This document shows positions 17,304-25,430 of a DNA stretch of 54,953 bases, in pieces. Source of the DNA: Chloroflexota bacterium (lineage in GTDB: Bacteria; Chloroflexota; UBA11872). The translations under genes and the position numbers were made by a program. Within the stretch, counting starts at the first letter, position 1, and the number at the start of each line of letters is the position of its first letter. The stretch is from positions 47,501 to 102,453 of the forward strand of contig JAPOVQ010000034.1 in NCBI GenBank assembly GCA_026708035.1, given 5' to 3'. The notes beneath the pieces are model-generated. The model worked only from the letters and a program-made list of their open reading frames with translations, was not told where the DNA came from and made no database searches.

Positions 17304-17741
17304 CTACTCGGCTGGGGTCAAGCGGGCGATGGGCTGGCCGTATTCGACCGGCTGGCCGTCGGGAACCAGAAACGCCTCGATCGTTCCGTCGAACGGCGCC
17401 GCCACCTCGTGGGACACGCCGAGCACGTCCACGAAGCCAAGCGGCGCTCCCTCTTCCAGCGCGTCGCCGGGCTCAGCGATCGGATCGGCGCCGTCTTCGG
17501 TCCGCCGATGGAAGATGCCGACGTGCGCGGTTCGAGCAACCGGCGGGTCGGCAGCCTCTACATCCGCTGACTCGACGACGGTTGAGCCATCGGCGGCTGG
17601 CTCCGCGAGCCGCAGGCGAATCGTGTGGTGCTCGTCAGCGACTTCGATCTCCTCCAGCCGCTCATTTCGAGCTGTTGCCACAAGATCGGGGAGCACTTCC
17701 GAGAGCGCGCGTTCCCACTCGTCAGTCAAGACAATCCCCAC
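17304..17741 (-). CDS. AccB-like biotinyl/lipoyl-domain protein lacking the modified lysine
   Basis: A 145-residue protein with the layout of the biotin carboxyl carrier protein of acetyl-CoA carboxylase. It has an N-terminal helical part, a linker, and a C-terminal biotinyl-like domain (DALEEGAPLGFV, then EVAAPFDGTIEAFLVPDG and QPVEYGQPIARLTPAE). At the site where EAMKM should be, the sequence reads DVLGVS: the lysine is replaced by glycine (codon at 17418-17420). It therefore cannot carry biotin in the normal way. It starts 10 bases after efp, and no accC follows. It may be a decayed AccB or a non-biotinylated partner. Confidence 0.8.
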   Translation of the reverse strand: MGIVLTDEWERALSEVLPDLVATARNERLEEIEVADEHHTIRLRLAEPAADGSTVVESADVEAADPPVARTAHVGIFHRRTEDGADPIAEPGDALEEGAPLGFVDVLGVSHEVAAPFDGTIEAFLVPDGQPVEYGQPIARLTPAE

Positions 17742-17751
17742 GTATCCCTGG

Positions 17752-18318
17752 TCACGCCTGGCCGACGCGCGTGCTGTATTCGCCGGTGCGGGTGTCCACG
17801 CGGACGACGTCGCCGGTGTTGATGAAGAGCGGCACGTCGATCTGCAGGCCCGTGCTCATGGTCGCCGGCTTCGATGCCGCTGTCGCGGTGTCCCCGCGGA
17901 CCCCAGGCTCCGTGTGCGCAACCGCCATTTCAACGGCCACCGGCAACTCGAGTCCGATCGTGCGCCCTTCGAACGTCGTCAGCTCAAGCTCCAGTCCGTC
18001 GACGAGATAGACCGCGGCCGATCCGACCTCGGCGGCGTTGAGCGCGACTTCCTCGAACGTCTCCATGTTCATGAAGTGAAAGGCGTCGGAACTCCGGTAC
18101 AGGAATTGTGCCGGATCGACATCCAACCGCACGCGCTCGAAGCGCTGACTCGCTTGAAACACTCGATCGGAGGTTGTGTGGTTGACGATGTCGCGCAGCC
18201 TGAGCTTGGTTTGTGCGCTGCCGCGGCCAATCTTCTGGTGCTGGTGCTCGACGACCTCCAAGAGCTTCCCGTCGATCCGCACCACATTGCCGCGACGCAA
18301 CTCGCCAGGGTCAACCAT
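17752..18318 (-). CDS. efp: Translation elongation factor EF-P
   Basis: A 188-residue EF-P that enters the ribosome E site to relieve stalling at proline runs. It begins VDPGELRRGNVVRIDGKLLE, carries the loop EHQHQKIGRGSAQ, and ends with the family signature PGVRGDTATAASKPAT followed by VPLFINTGDVVRVDTRTGEY. The tip residue is Arg32 rather than Lys, with the QHQKxGRG context I associate with Thermus EF-P. No epmA, epmB or earP is seen nearby. It sits 30 bases after pepP. Confidence 0.95.
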   Translation of the reverse strand: MVDPGELRRGNVVRIDGKLLEVVEHQHQKIGRGSAQTKLRLRDIVNHTTSDRVFQASQRFERVRLDVDPAQFLYRSSDAFHFMNMETFEEVALNAAEVGSAAVYLVDGLELELTTFEGRTIGLELPVAVEMAVAHTEPGVRGDTATAASKPATMSTGLQIDVPLFINTGDVVRVDTRTGEYSTRVGQA

Positions 18319-18348
18319 CGGACGGCCTCACGTCGTTCACAGCGGCAG

Positions 18349-19431
18349 TCATTTTGCCGCCTGGGTCAGCACTTCGACACCGTCGTCTTGCACGAGCACG
18401 AGATCCTCGATCCTTACGCCACCCCACCCCGGCAGATAGATTCCCGGTTCCACTGAGGTGACCATGCCGGTCGCCAGCGTATCGTCCGACCGCGTCGAGA
18501 GTCGCGGGGACTCGTGAATCTCCAGCCCCACGCCGTGGCCCGTGCCATGTCCAAAATCGCCGCCATGCCCGGCCGCTGCGATCGGGTCGCGCGCCAGCGC
18601 ATCGGCGGCCCGCCCCGACATGCCGGCGCGAATTTCGGCTTCGGCGGCCAGCTGCGCCTCCAGGACGAGGTCATAGATGCGCCGAAACGTCTTGTCCGCC
18701 GGGCCGGCGATGAACGTTCGAGTGATGTCTGAGCAATAGCCCCCAAGTCGCGCTCCAAGGTCGACGATTACGGGTTCACCTTCGGCGATGGGGTGGCTCC
18801 CGGGCTGGTGGTGGGCCATGGCCGCGTTCGGTCCGGCTGCAACGATCGTGTCGAAGGCTGGCCCCTCGGCGCCGAGATCGCGCATGGCGGCCTCGAGCCG
18901 GTTCGCCAGCGCGCGCTCGGTGACGCCCGGCTCGATCCACGCCGCGGCGCGCGCCATCACCTCGTCGGCGATGCGCACGGCCTCGCGCATGACGGCGACT
19001 TCACCGGCATCCTTGATCACCCGCAGTTGCTCCACGACGCTCTCAACGGGCACGAGGCGCGCCGGGGTCGTTAACTCGGCGAGCCGCGCCTCCAGCTTCT
19101 GAAACCCGGCATAGGTGACGTGCTCGGGCTCGAATCCAACACGCGTCGCGCCGGAGGCCGCCACGGCATCGGCCAGGCCCTCAAGTGGCTCTGCCGTTTC
19201 CACGATGGTGAATGCCGGGGCTTGATCGCGTGCCTGCACGGTGTAGCGAAAGTCCGTCACGAGCACGCGATGTTCCGCACCGACGAGCAAGACGCCGGCG
19301 CTTCCGGTGAAGCCGCTGAGGTAGCGGCGATTCGCGGCGCCGTGAATGAGCAGCACGTCCGCGCCCAAATCGCTCAGTTTCGATTGGGCCCTTTCCACGC
19401 GCGTTCCAGCCGCCGGCTCAGCGCCGCTCAT
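18349..19431 (-). CDS. pepP: M24 family Xaa-Pro aminopeptidase
   Basis: A 360-residue M24 metallopeptidase that removes the N-terminal residue before proline. The creatinase N-terminal domain covers about residues 12-135 and the pita-bread catalytic domain the rest. Metal ligands are visible in VIVDLGARLGGYCSDITRTF (two Asp), GHGTGHGVGLEIHESPRLS (His) and SVEPGIYLPGWGGVRIEDL (two Glu). Its ATG overlaps the mltG stop (ATGA), and efp follows. pepP next to efp and an accB-type gene is a common bacterial order. Confidence 0.92.
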   Translation of the reverse strand: MSGAEPAAGTRVERAQSKLSDLGADVLLIHGAANRRYLSGFTGSAGVLLVGAEHRVLVTDFRYTVQARDQAPAFTIVETAEPLEGLADAVAASGATRVGFEPEHVTYAGFQKLEARLAELTTPARLVPVESVVEQLRVIKDAGEVAVMREAVRIADEVMARAAAWIEPGVTERALANRLEAAMRDLGAEGPAFDTIVAAGPNAAMAHHQPGSHPIAEGEPVIVDLGARLGGYCSDITRTFIAGPADKTFRRIYDLVLEAQLAAEAEIRAGMSGRAADALARDPIAAAGHGGDFGHGTGHGVGLEIHESPRLSTRSDDTLATGMVTSVEPGIYLPGWGGVRIEDLVLVQDDGVEVLTQAAK

Positions 19432-20483
19432 GGCAGGGCTCGATATTGGGCGATGTTGCGCTCATGTTCCTCGAGCGTCACGGAAAACGCATGCGATCCG
19501 TCGCCTTTGGCGACGAAGAAGATATATGGCGTTTCGGCCGGGTTGGCGGCGGCGGCAATCGACTTGAGTCCGGGGTTGGCAATCGGCCCCGGCATCAGCC
19601 CGGAGTGGAGGTAGGTGTTGTACAGCGAATCCACGCGAAAATCGGCGGTGGTGAGGTCGGGCTTCCACCACCCGCGCCCACCATCGGTGCGTCCCAGGGC
19701 GTATTGCACCGTGGGGTCCGCCTGGAGCGGGATGCCCGTCGCAAGGCGGTTGGCGAAGACGCCGGCCACCAGCGCGTACTCCTCATCGATTCGCGCCTCG
19801 CGCTCCACGACCGACGCGACGGTGATGAGGGCATGCAAATCCCAGCCGCGGGCCGCCGCCGACGACCGCATGTCAACGGTCACGATGTCGTCGAAGCGCC
19901 GCAGCATGGTGCGGACCAAATCGCCGGCGGTGGTCCCGGCGTTGATCTGGTAGGTATCGGGAAACAGATAGCCTTCGAGTGACACTCCGGGCGGGATGCC
20001 GCGCAGGAAGGGAAACTCGTTCGCAAGCTCGGCAACCTGGTTGCGCGCGATTCCCAAGAAATCTTGACCGGCAATGTGGGTTTGCTCGTCGAGCCGATCC
20101 GCCATTTCCTCGATGCGGAAGCCCTCCGGAAACGTGACCGTCTGCTCCGCGGGCTGCCCGGCCTCGAGCAAGGTCAGAATCTCGTCCAACGACATGTCTT
20201 GCCGCAGGAGATACACGCCCTGCCGCAATCGCCCGTCGAGGCCCCGCCGATCAACCAGGAGACGAAACAGCAGATCGCTGCGGATCAGGCCGTCGCGCTG
20301 AAGCGCGCGGCCGATGTCGCTGGTCGTGGTCCCCGGCGGAATGGTGAAGAGCACGGTTTGCGCCGCCACCGGCGCGGGCGACTCGGCGAACCGGCTCACG
20401 ATGGTGAAGCCCAAGAAGGCCACCGCGCCGATCGACAGCAGCACGACGACAAACGCCTGAATGAGAAGACCAATGGCCCTCAC
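19428..20483 (-). CDS. mltG: Endolytic murein transglycosylase MltG
   Basis: A 351-residue YceG-type protein that cuts nascent glycan strands in the membrane. It has one N-terminal membrane segment (about 5-30), a LysM-like subdomain (FTIPPGTTTSDIGRALQRDG) and the catalytic domain with FPEGFRIEEMADRL, LEGYLFPDTYQI and ASVVEREARIDEEY, whose Glu is the expected catalytic residue. ADPTVQYALG and TYLHSGLMPGPIANPG complete the signature. The GTG start overlaps the ruvX stop by four bases, and its stop overlaps pepP by four. Confidence 0.95.
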   Translation of the reverse strand: MRAIGLLIQAFVVVLLSIGAVAFLGFTIVSRFAESPAPVAAQTVLFTIPPGTTTSDIGRALQRDGLIRSDLLFRLLVDRRGLDGRLRQGVYLLRQDMSLDEILTLLEAGQPAEQTVTFPEGFRIEEMADRLDEQTHIAGQDFLGIARNQVAELANEFPFLRGIPPGVSLEGYLFPDTYQINAGTTAGDLVRTMLRRFDDIVTVDMRSSAAARGWDLHALITVASVVEREARIDEEYALVAGVFANRLATGIPLQADPTVQYALGRTDGGRGWWKPDLTTADFRVDSLYNTYLHSGLMPGPIANPGLKSIAAAANPAETPYIFFVAKGDGSHAFSVTLEEHERNIAQYRALP

Positions 20484-20938
20484 CAGGCTCCCCGATCATT
20501 GAGAAAGTCCTGCACCAGCACCTCGGCGGCCACCGCATCGATGGGACGCTCGCCCGACCGCTCCCGCGCGGCGACCGTCGTGAGCCGCTCGTCGCGCAGC
20601 ACGACCGAGTCCCACTGATCCGCAAGCAGTTGGTGGGCCCATCGGCGCGTTCGCGCCGCCTGTGGCCCATCGCTTCCATCCAACGATAACGGCAGACCGA
20701 CCAGAATCGTAGCGTCGGGATAGTCGTCGGTGATCGCCGCCACCGCTGCTCGATCGCGAACCAGATTCCGCCGCTCGATGACGCGTCGATGGGCCACGAA
20801 CCCGCCTGTCGCGTCTGAAATCGCCACGCCTATGCGGCGCGACCCTAAATCAAGGCCAATGATGCGCTGGTTGCGCGGTGGCGGTGGCTCGGCGGGCTCA
20901 GCCCGCCGGGATGGCCGTCGGCTCCGTGACTTGGACAT
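20480..20938 (-). CDS. ruvX: Holliday junction resolvase-like RuvX/YqgF
   Basis: A 152-residue RNase H-fold protein of the RuvX/YqgF family, linked to 16S rRNA 5'-end maturation and DNA junction cleavage. The core starts at RIIGLDLGSRRIGVAISD, continues with ILVGLPLSLDGSDGPQA, and ends with RDERLTTVAARE and DAVAAEVLVQDFL. About 25 basic, proline-rich residues precede the core. The ATG at 20936-20938 lies 41 bases inside the end of the upstream gene; no better start was found. Confidence 0.9.
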   Translation of the reverse strand: MSKSRSRRPSRRAEPAEPPPPRNQRIIGLDLGSRRIGVAISDATGGFVAHRRVIERRNLVRDRAAVAAITDDYPDATILVGLPLSLDGSDGPQAARTRRWAHQLLADQWDSVVLRDERLTTVAARERSGERPIDAVAAEVLVQDFLNDRGAW

Positions 20939-22238
20939 CGATGCGCCAGCCCCAACGTGGGAAGTTCTCGGTGTCAGGTGGATCATGCGACATCCGCCAG
21001 GCGGCAACTTGCGACTGTCGATTCAGGGCCGCCGCCCCGTCGTCGAGGCTCGCACCGGCCAGCATCCCGCGAATGGCATCGGTTTCAATTCTCGCCACCG
21101 ATTCGCCAACCGCCTCGATGCGCATGTGCAGCCGTCCAAACGACTCGTCGAGAATCTCGGTTCGCAGAACATGAATCTCGTCGAATTCGACATCCGCTCC
21201 GCCGCTCGCGAGGCCATCGACAACAATCCGCTCCAAGTCATCGTTGGCGAAGAGAGTCCCACTCGCGCGCACTTCCAGGTCCAACTGCAGCACCGCCGCA
21301 AGCTGATCCACGTCGGCGCTAAAGTCCTTCCGCACGACCTCAGGATTGCCGGCCTCCGGCGACCATACAACCAGCGTGTGCTGCTCGGGGCGGTCGCGCC
21401 GAAGCTCCTCCACCGCCGCACTTTGCAGCCGCTCCACCAGGACGCGGTCGAGCTCGTCGATGTCGCGCTGGGAAACCAGCGCGATTTCCCGCTCCGCCGC
21501 CCCCGTGATCGGCTGCGAATTGAAGACGTCAAGCGTCTCCGCCTCCGGTCCATCGACGGCCACAATCGCCAGCGCGCGCACGTTCCCCGTCGTGCCGGGG
21601 TTCTCCGCCGTCACGCTCACGGTCGCCTCACCAGGAACCGTCTGTCCCACGATTTCCACCGTCGGCGGCACCAGCACTTCGGCGTCAGTGAGAAAGCTCG
21701 TGCCCTGCTGGGTGCGAACCCGAGTGTTGCGGAGGGCGACAACGGCTTCGCGGGTGCGATTCCTTAGGGTGATGCGCCCACGAGCGAACTCCACGGGCTC
21801 CCGGCGCCGGCCGGTGGTGGGCATGGACATGGAGCCGTCGCTGACGGCGGACACGATCGCGCCGGGAATGGCGCGAGCTTCGACGTCGACCTCGGACAGC
21901 TCGGGATCGATGCGCACATCGAGCGTGATCGGCACGTGCGTGGCCAGCGGCGACACCTGCACGGTCGAGGAGGGCCAGATCCAAAAGGCCATGACGATCC
22001 AAACCGCGGCGACGCCAAGCACCGCCGCGGCAGTGGGCGCCAGCAGACGCAGGGGATGGTCATTTCGCTCCCAATGACGATAGGTGCGCATCGGTCGCGA
22101 GCCGTCGAGCTCGTCCAGGCGCTCGAACACGGGTTCGCGCATCCTCGGTGCGCGGCGGCGCCCATGGGCGTGGCGCGGCGGGCGGCGCCGTGGGCGCGGC
22201 GGGAGCCGCTCAAGCGTGGGGCCCTGGCGAGTGCTCAT
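20898..22238 (-). CDS. Single-pass membrane protein with baseplate-J-like beta domain
   Basis: A 446-residue protein of unknown function. A basic, proline-rich N-terminus (about 1-60) precedes one membrane segment (about 68-90, LLAPTAAAVLGVAAVWIVMA), and the rest is predicted outside. The middle contains GTSFLTDAEVLVPP and AGEATVTVTAE-like sequence (PGEATVSVTAENPGTTGNV), which resembles the baseplate J/gp47 wedge fold found in bacterial membrane proteins. Its ATG (22236-22238) overlaps the alaS stop as ATGA. Position between alaS and ruvX/mltG suggests an envelope or housekeeping role. Confidence 0.7.
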   Translation of the reverse strand: MSTRQGPTLERLPPRPRRRPPRHAHGRRRAPRMREPVFERLDELDGSRPMRTYRHWERNDHPLRLLAPTAAAVLGVAAVWIVMAFWIWPSSTVQVSPLATHVPITLDVRIDPELSEVDVEARAIPGAIVSAVSDGSMSMPTTGRRREPVEFARGRITLRNRTREAVVALRNTRVRTQQGTSFLTDAEVLVPPTVEIVGQTVPGEATVSVTAENPGTTGNVRALAIVAVDGPEAETLDVFNSQPITGAAEREIALVSQRDIDELDRVLVERLQSAAVEELRRDRPEQHTLVVWSPEAGNPEVVRKDFSADVDQLAAVLQLDLEVRASGTLFANDDLERIVVDGLASGGADVEFDEIHVLRTEILDESFGRLHMRIEAVGESVARIETDAIRGMLAGASLDDGAAALNRQSQVAAWRMSHDPPDTENFPRWGWRIDVQVTEPTAIPAG

Positions 22239-24850
22239 GACGCCCCCCGCACGGCGGCGACATAGCCGCGCCCGGCGTCCAGCGCCTCGTCGATCTTGGT
22301 GGCGTCGGTGCCGCCCGACATCGCGAGCTCCGGCCGACCGCCGCCACCGCCGCCCGTGAGCTTGGCGACCGTTCGAGCCAAGTCGCCGGCATGCACGCCT
22401 GCATCCACGGCCTGAGCCGAAGCGGCCGCCACAAAGGCGGGCTTCGCCGCGACACTGGTTGCGAGGAGAATGACCCACGGTTCCTCGAGTTGGTCTCGCA
22501 ACGACTCGGTGACCTGCCGCAGCGCGTCGCGATTAGCGACAGTGACCTGTCCGGCGACCAGCGTGAGGCCATCCACCTGCTCGCGATCCGCCAGCAGCGC
22601 CGACGCGGAGCGTCGGGCCTCCGCGCGTTCGGCCGCGGCGACCTGGCGACGGGCCTGGGCGAGTTCGGACTTGAGTCTGCGGATGCGCTCCGCCGATTCG
22701 CCCGGCGCCACGCCGGCTTCCTCGGCCACTTCGTTGAGGATGTCTTGCTGACGTTCGACGAACTCGGCGGCTCCGTGGCCAGTCAGCGCCTCGATGCGGC
22801 GGACGCCGGCGGCGATGCCGCCTTCGCTGGCGATGGCGAACATGCCGATCTGGCTCGTCGCGGTGCAGTGCGTGCCTCCGCAAAGCTCCAGCGATCGATC
22901 CCCCATCGCAACCACCCGCACGACCTCGCCGTACTTCTCACCGAATAGCGCCATGGCGCCGCGTTCCACCGCCTCGCGCACCTCCGCCGTTTCGGTCGCG
23001 ACCGGCAGGTCCTCGAGCACGCGGCCGTTGACCCACTGTTGAATGGCGCGAAGCTGCGCCCGGTCCACCGGATTCGGATGGGTGAAGTCAAAGCGAAGGC
23101 GATCTGGAGCTACCAGCGATCCCGCCTGCTGTACGTGCCCGCCCAGCGTGCGGCGGAGCGCTGCGTGCAAGAGGTGGGTCGCCGAGTGATTGCGCATGAT
23201 GTCTCGCCGGCGCGAGCCATCGACCTCTGCCCGGACGACGTCACCGACCCGCATGACGCCCTCTGTTATGTCAACCATGTGGATGAGGGTTCCCTCGGGC
23301 GCACCCTGGGTATCTCGGATCCGCGCCAGGAATCCGTCTCCGCGCAGGACGCCGGTGTCACCGACCTGACCACCGGCCTCGGCGTAACAGGGCGTCTGGT
23401 CGAGCACCACCATGGCCCGGCCCGGCGCGCTCACGGACTCTTGCAGGGTGCCGTCGACGTCGATACCGACGACGGTGCCCTCGCCCGCAGTTTGACCGCC
23501 GTACCCGAGAAAGACCGTTTCACCGAATCCAGTGGGAAGGCGCGCGGCCCGATCGCCGCGCTGCGCCGCGCGGCTGCGCTCACGCTGCTCGGCCAACGCC
23601 GCCTCGAAACCTTCATCGTCCAGGGCAATGCCGCGCGCTTCCGCCACCTCCTGGGTGACGTCGCGCGGGAATCCGTAGGTGTCGTAGAGAAGAAACGCGC
23701 GGGCGCCCGGCAGGGTGCCTCCGCGCGGAATGTCGGTCAGCATCTCGTCGAGCAGCGCCATCCCCGTCACAAGCGTCCGGCGGAAGCGGGCCTCCTCGTC
23801 GCGGATGGCGTCGCAAATGAACGTGTACCGGCGCTCCAACTCCGGATACGCCTCGCCGAAGATTTCGACGGTCAGGTCCGCTAGGGGCGAGAGTGCGTCA
23901 TCACCCATCTGCAGCAGATCAGCATGGCGCACGGCGTGGCGGAGGCTGCGCCGCAGCACGTAGCCGCGGCCCTCGTTGCCGGGCATTACCCCGTCGGCGA
24001 TGAGAAACGACGCCGCGCGGGCGTGCTGCGCCACGATGCGCATCGAGCGTCCGGCTGAGTCATCAGGCCTGTAGGGCCGGCCGGCGCGCCCGCTCACAAG
24101 GCCGAGCATCGGCCTCCACACGTCGGTGTCATAGGTAGACGCCACGTCTTGGAGCACCCAGGCCCACCGTTCGAGCCCCGCGCCAGTGTCCACACCGGGC
24201 TTCGATCGGCTGAGCGCGCCCTCCGTGTCCTGGAGATACTGGTTGAAGACGAGATTCCAAATCTCGAGATAGCGCTCCGGCGCCACCCCGGGGCCAACGT
24301 CCGGCTCGTCCGGTTGGAGATTGACGAAAATCTCGGTGGTCGGTCCGCAGGGACCACTGTCGCCGGTCGGCGGCCAAAAGTTGTCATCGCCCAGGAAGGC
24401 TATGCGCTCGCGCGGGTGACCGACATCCGCCCAAATCTCCGCCGCTTCATCGTCCCGAGGCACGCCCTCGCGGCCCTCGAACACCGTGACCCAGATGCGG
24501 GCCGGGTCAATGCCGACGCCGTACAGCACCAAATCGCGGGCGTACGCGATGGCTTCTTCTTTGAAGTAGTCGTTGAAGCTGAAGCTGCCCAGCATCTCGA
24601 AGAAGGTCAGGTGGCTCAGGTCGCCAACCTCATCGAAGTCGGTGGTGCGGAAGGACTTCTGCACCGTGGCCACACGCGGATAGGGCGCCGGGCGTTCACC
24701 GCTGAAATAGGCTTTGAACTGCTGCATGCCCGCGGTCGTGAGCAGGACGCTCGGATCGCCGGTTGGGATCAGCGAGGAACCGGGGAGCACGACATGTCCA
24801 CGATCCGCGAAGAAATTGAGAAACGTCTTGCGAATCTGGTCGGTCCGCAT
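22235..24850 (-). CDS. alaS: Alanyl-tRNA synthetase
   Basis: An 871-residue enzyme that charges tRNA-Ala and edits Ser and Gly errors. The class II core begins at MRTDQIRKTFLNFFADRGH with LIPTGDPSVLLTTAGMQQFK. The editing site has NHSATHLLHAALRRTLG and CGGTHCTATSQIG, which supply the zinc ligands. The C-terminal DHHA1/C-Ala part ends with GGGGGGRPELAMSGG. Length is normal. It is the first gene of a seven-gene minus-strand chain; AGGAG lies about 13 bases upstream of the ATG, rather far. Confidence 0.97.
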   Translation of the reverse strand: MRTDQIRKTFLNFFADRGHVVLPGSSLIPTGDPSVLLTTAGMQQFKAYFSGERPAPYPRVATVQKSFRTTDFDEVGDLSHLTFFEMLGSFSFNDYFKEEAIAYARDLVLYGVGIDPARIWVTVFEGREGVPRDDEAAEIWADVGHPRERIAFLGDDNFWPPTGDSGPCGPTTEIFVNLQPDEPDVGPGVAPERYLEIWNLVFNQYLQDTEGALSRSKPGVDTGAGLERWAWVLQDVASTYDTDVWRPMLGLVSGRAGRPYRPDDSAGRSMRIVAQHARAASFLIADGVMPGNEGRGYVLRRSLRHAVRHADLLQMGDDALSPLADLTVEIFGEAYPELERRYTFICDAIRDEEARFRRTLVTGMALLDEMLTDIPRGGTLPGARAFLLYDTYGFPRDVTQEVAEARGIALDDEGFEAALAEQRERSRAAQRGDRAARLPTGFGETVFLGYGGQTAGEGTVVGIDVDGTLQESVSAPGRAMVVLDQTPCYAEAGGQVGDTGVLRGDGFLARIRDTQGAPEGTLIHMVDITEGVMRVGDVVRAEVDGSRRRDIMRNHSATHLLHAALRRTLGGHVQQAGSLVAPDRLRFDFTHPNPVDRAQLRAIQQWVNGRVLEDLPVATETAEVREAVERGAMALFGEKYGEVVRVVAMGDRSLELCGGTHCTATSQIGMFAIASEGGIAAGVRRIEALTGHGAAEFVERQQDILNEVAEEAGVAPGESAERIRRLKSELAQARRQVAAAERAEARRSASALLADREQVDGLTLVAGQVTVANRDALRQVTESLRDQLEEPWVILLATSVAAKPAFVAAASAQAVDAGVHAGDLARTVAKLTGGGGGGRPELAMSGGTDATKIDEALDAGRGYVAAVRGAS

Positions 24851-24990
24851 GACTCAGGCAGTCTCCTCACCCATGGGGCATAGCAAGAGACCGCCGGAGA
24901 TTGCCTCCCCAGCAGTCCCTTAAGTTCGCGTCGGATCCGGCTGTCTAGCCGGTTCGGCCTCGTATCCTGCTCGTCACTCCCTGCGGACGG

Positions 24991-25095
24991 TCAAGCATCC
25001 TCCACCACGCCCGACGATCGAGCCGAGCGCAGCGCCAATCCGAGGAAGATCCCAACCGCCATACCAAGTGCAAACTTGACGAGGCGCCCAAGCAT
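24991..25095 (-). CDS. Possible 34-residue small membrane protein
   Basis: An open frame of 34 codons reads MLGRLVKFALGMAVGIFLGL, then a short basic and acidic tail. It has one glycine-spaced hydrophobic helix and fits small YtxH-like or single-pass membrane proteins. A GAGGAGG sequence lies 13 bases before the ATG, further than ideal. It fills the otherwise empty 312-base gap between alaS and the next gene. Function unknown. Confidence 0.45.
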   Translation of the reverse strand: MLGRLVKFALGMAVGIFLGLALRSARSSGVVEDA

Positions 25096-25162
25096 CAGCC
25101 CGTGGGAACCTCCTCGCCGGAACCTACCATGACCATTATGTTAGGTCAACGAATCCGACGGG

Positions 25163-25429
25163 CTACGACAGCAGGACGTGGGCAATGGCCACGCCGAGAA
25201 TGCATCCGAGCAGCGCCGCCAGCACCGGCAGTCCGCCGATCATGAGATAGGTCGCGCCCAGCGGGGCCGCCATGACCGCACCGGCGGCAAATCCGCCCAC
25301 GCCGAACGGCCAGTACAAGATTCCCGCCCGCTGCCGACGTCCAACGAAGGCGTGGAAGAGAAACGCCACGATCGTGGCCAGCACGAGTCCCAGGTAGACG
25401 TGCGGTGGGATGAGCAGAAAGACTTCCAC
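25163..25429 (-). CDS. Small membrane protein, unknown function
   Basis: An 88-residue protein with about three hydrophobic segments: near the N-terminus (LGLVLATIVAFLFHAFVG), in the middle (GVGGFAAGAVMAAPLGATYL) and at the end (LAALLGCILGVAIAHVLL). A loop RRQRAGILYWPFG separates the first two. The GTG start at 25427-25429 is chosen because it begins one base after the cysteine desulfurase stop, with GGGAG upstream; the longer frame would run back into the desulfurase gene. No family recognised. Confidence 0.6.
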   Translation of the reverse strand: MEVFLLIPPHVYLGLVLATIVAFLFHAFVGRRQRAGILYWPFGVGGFAAGAVMAAPLGATYLMIGGLPVLAALLGCILGVAIAHVLLS

Positions 25430-25430
25430 G

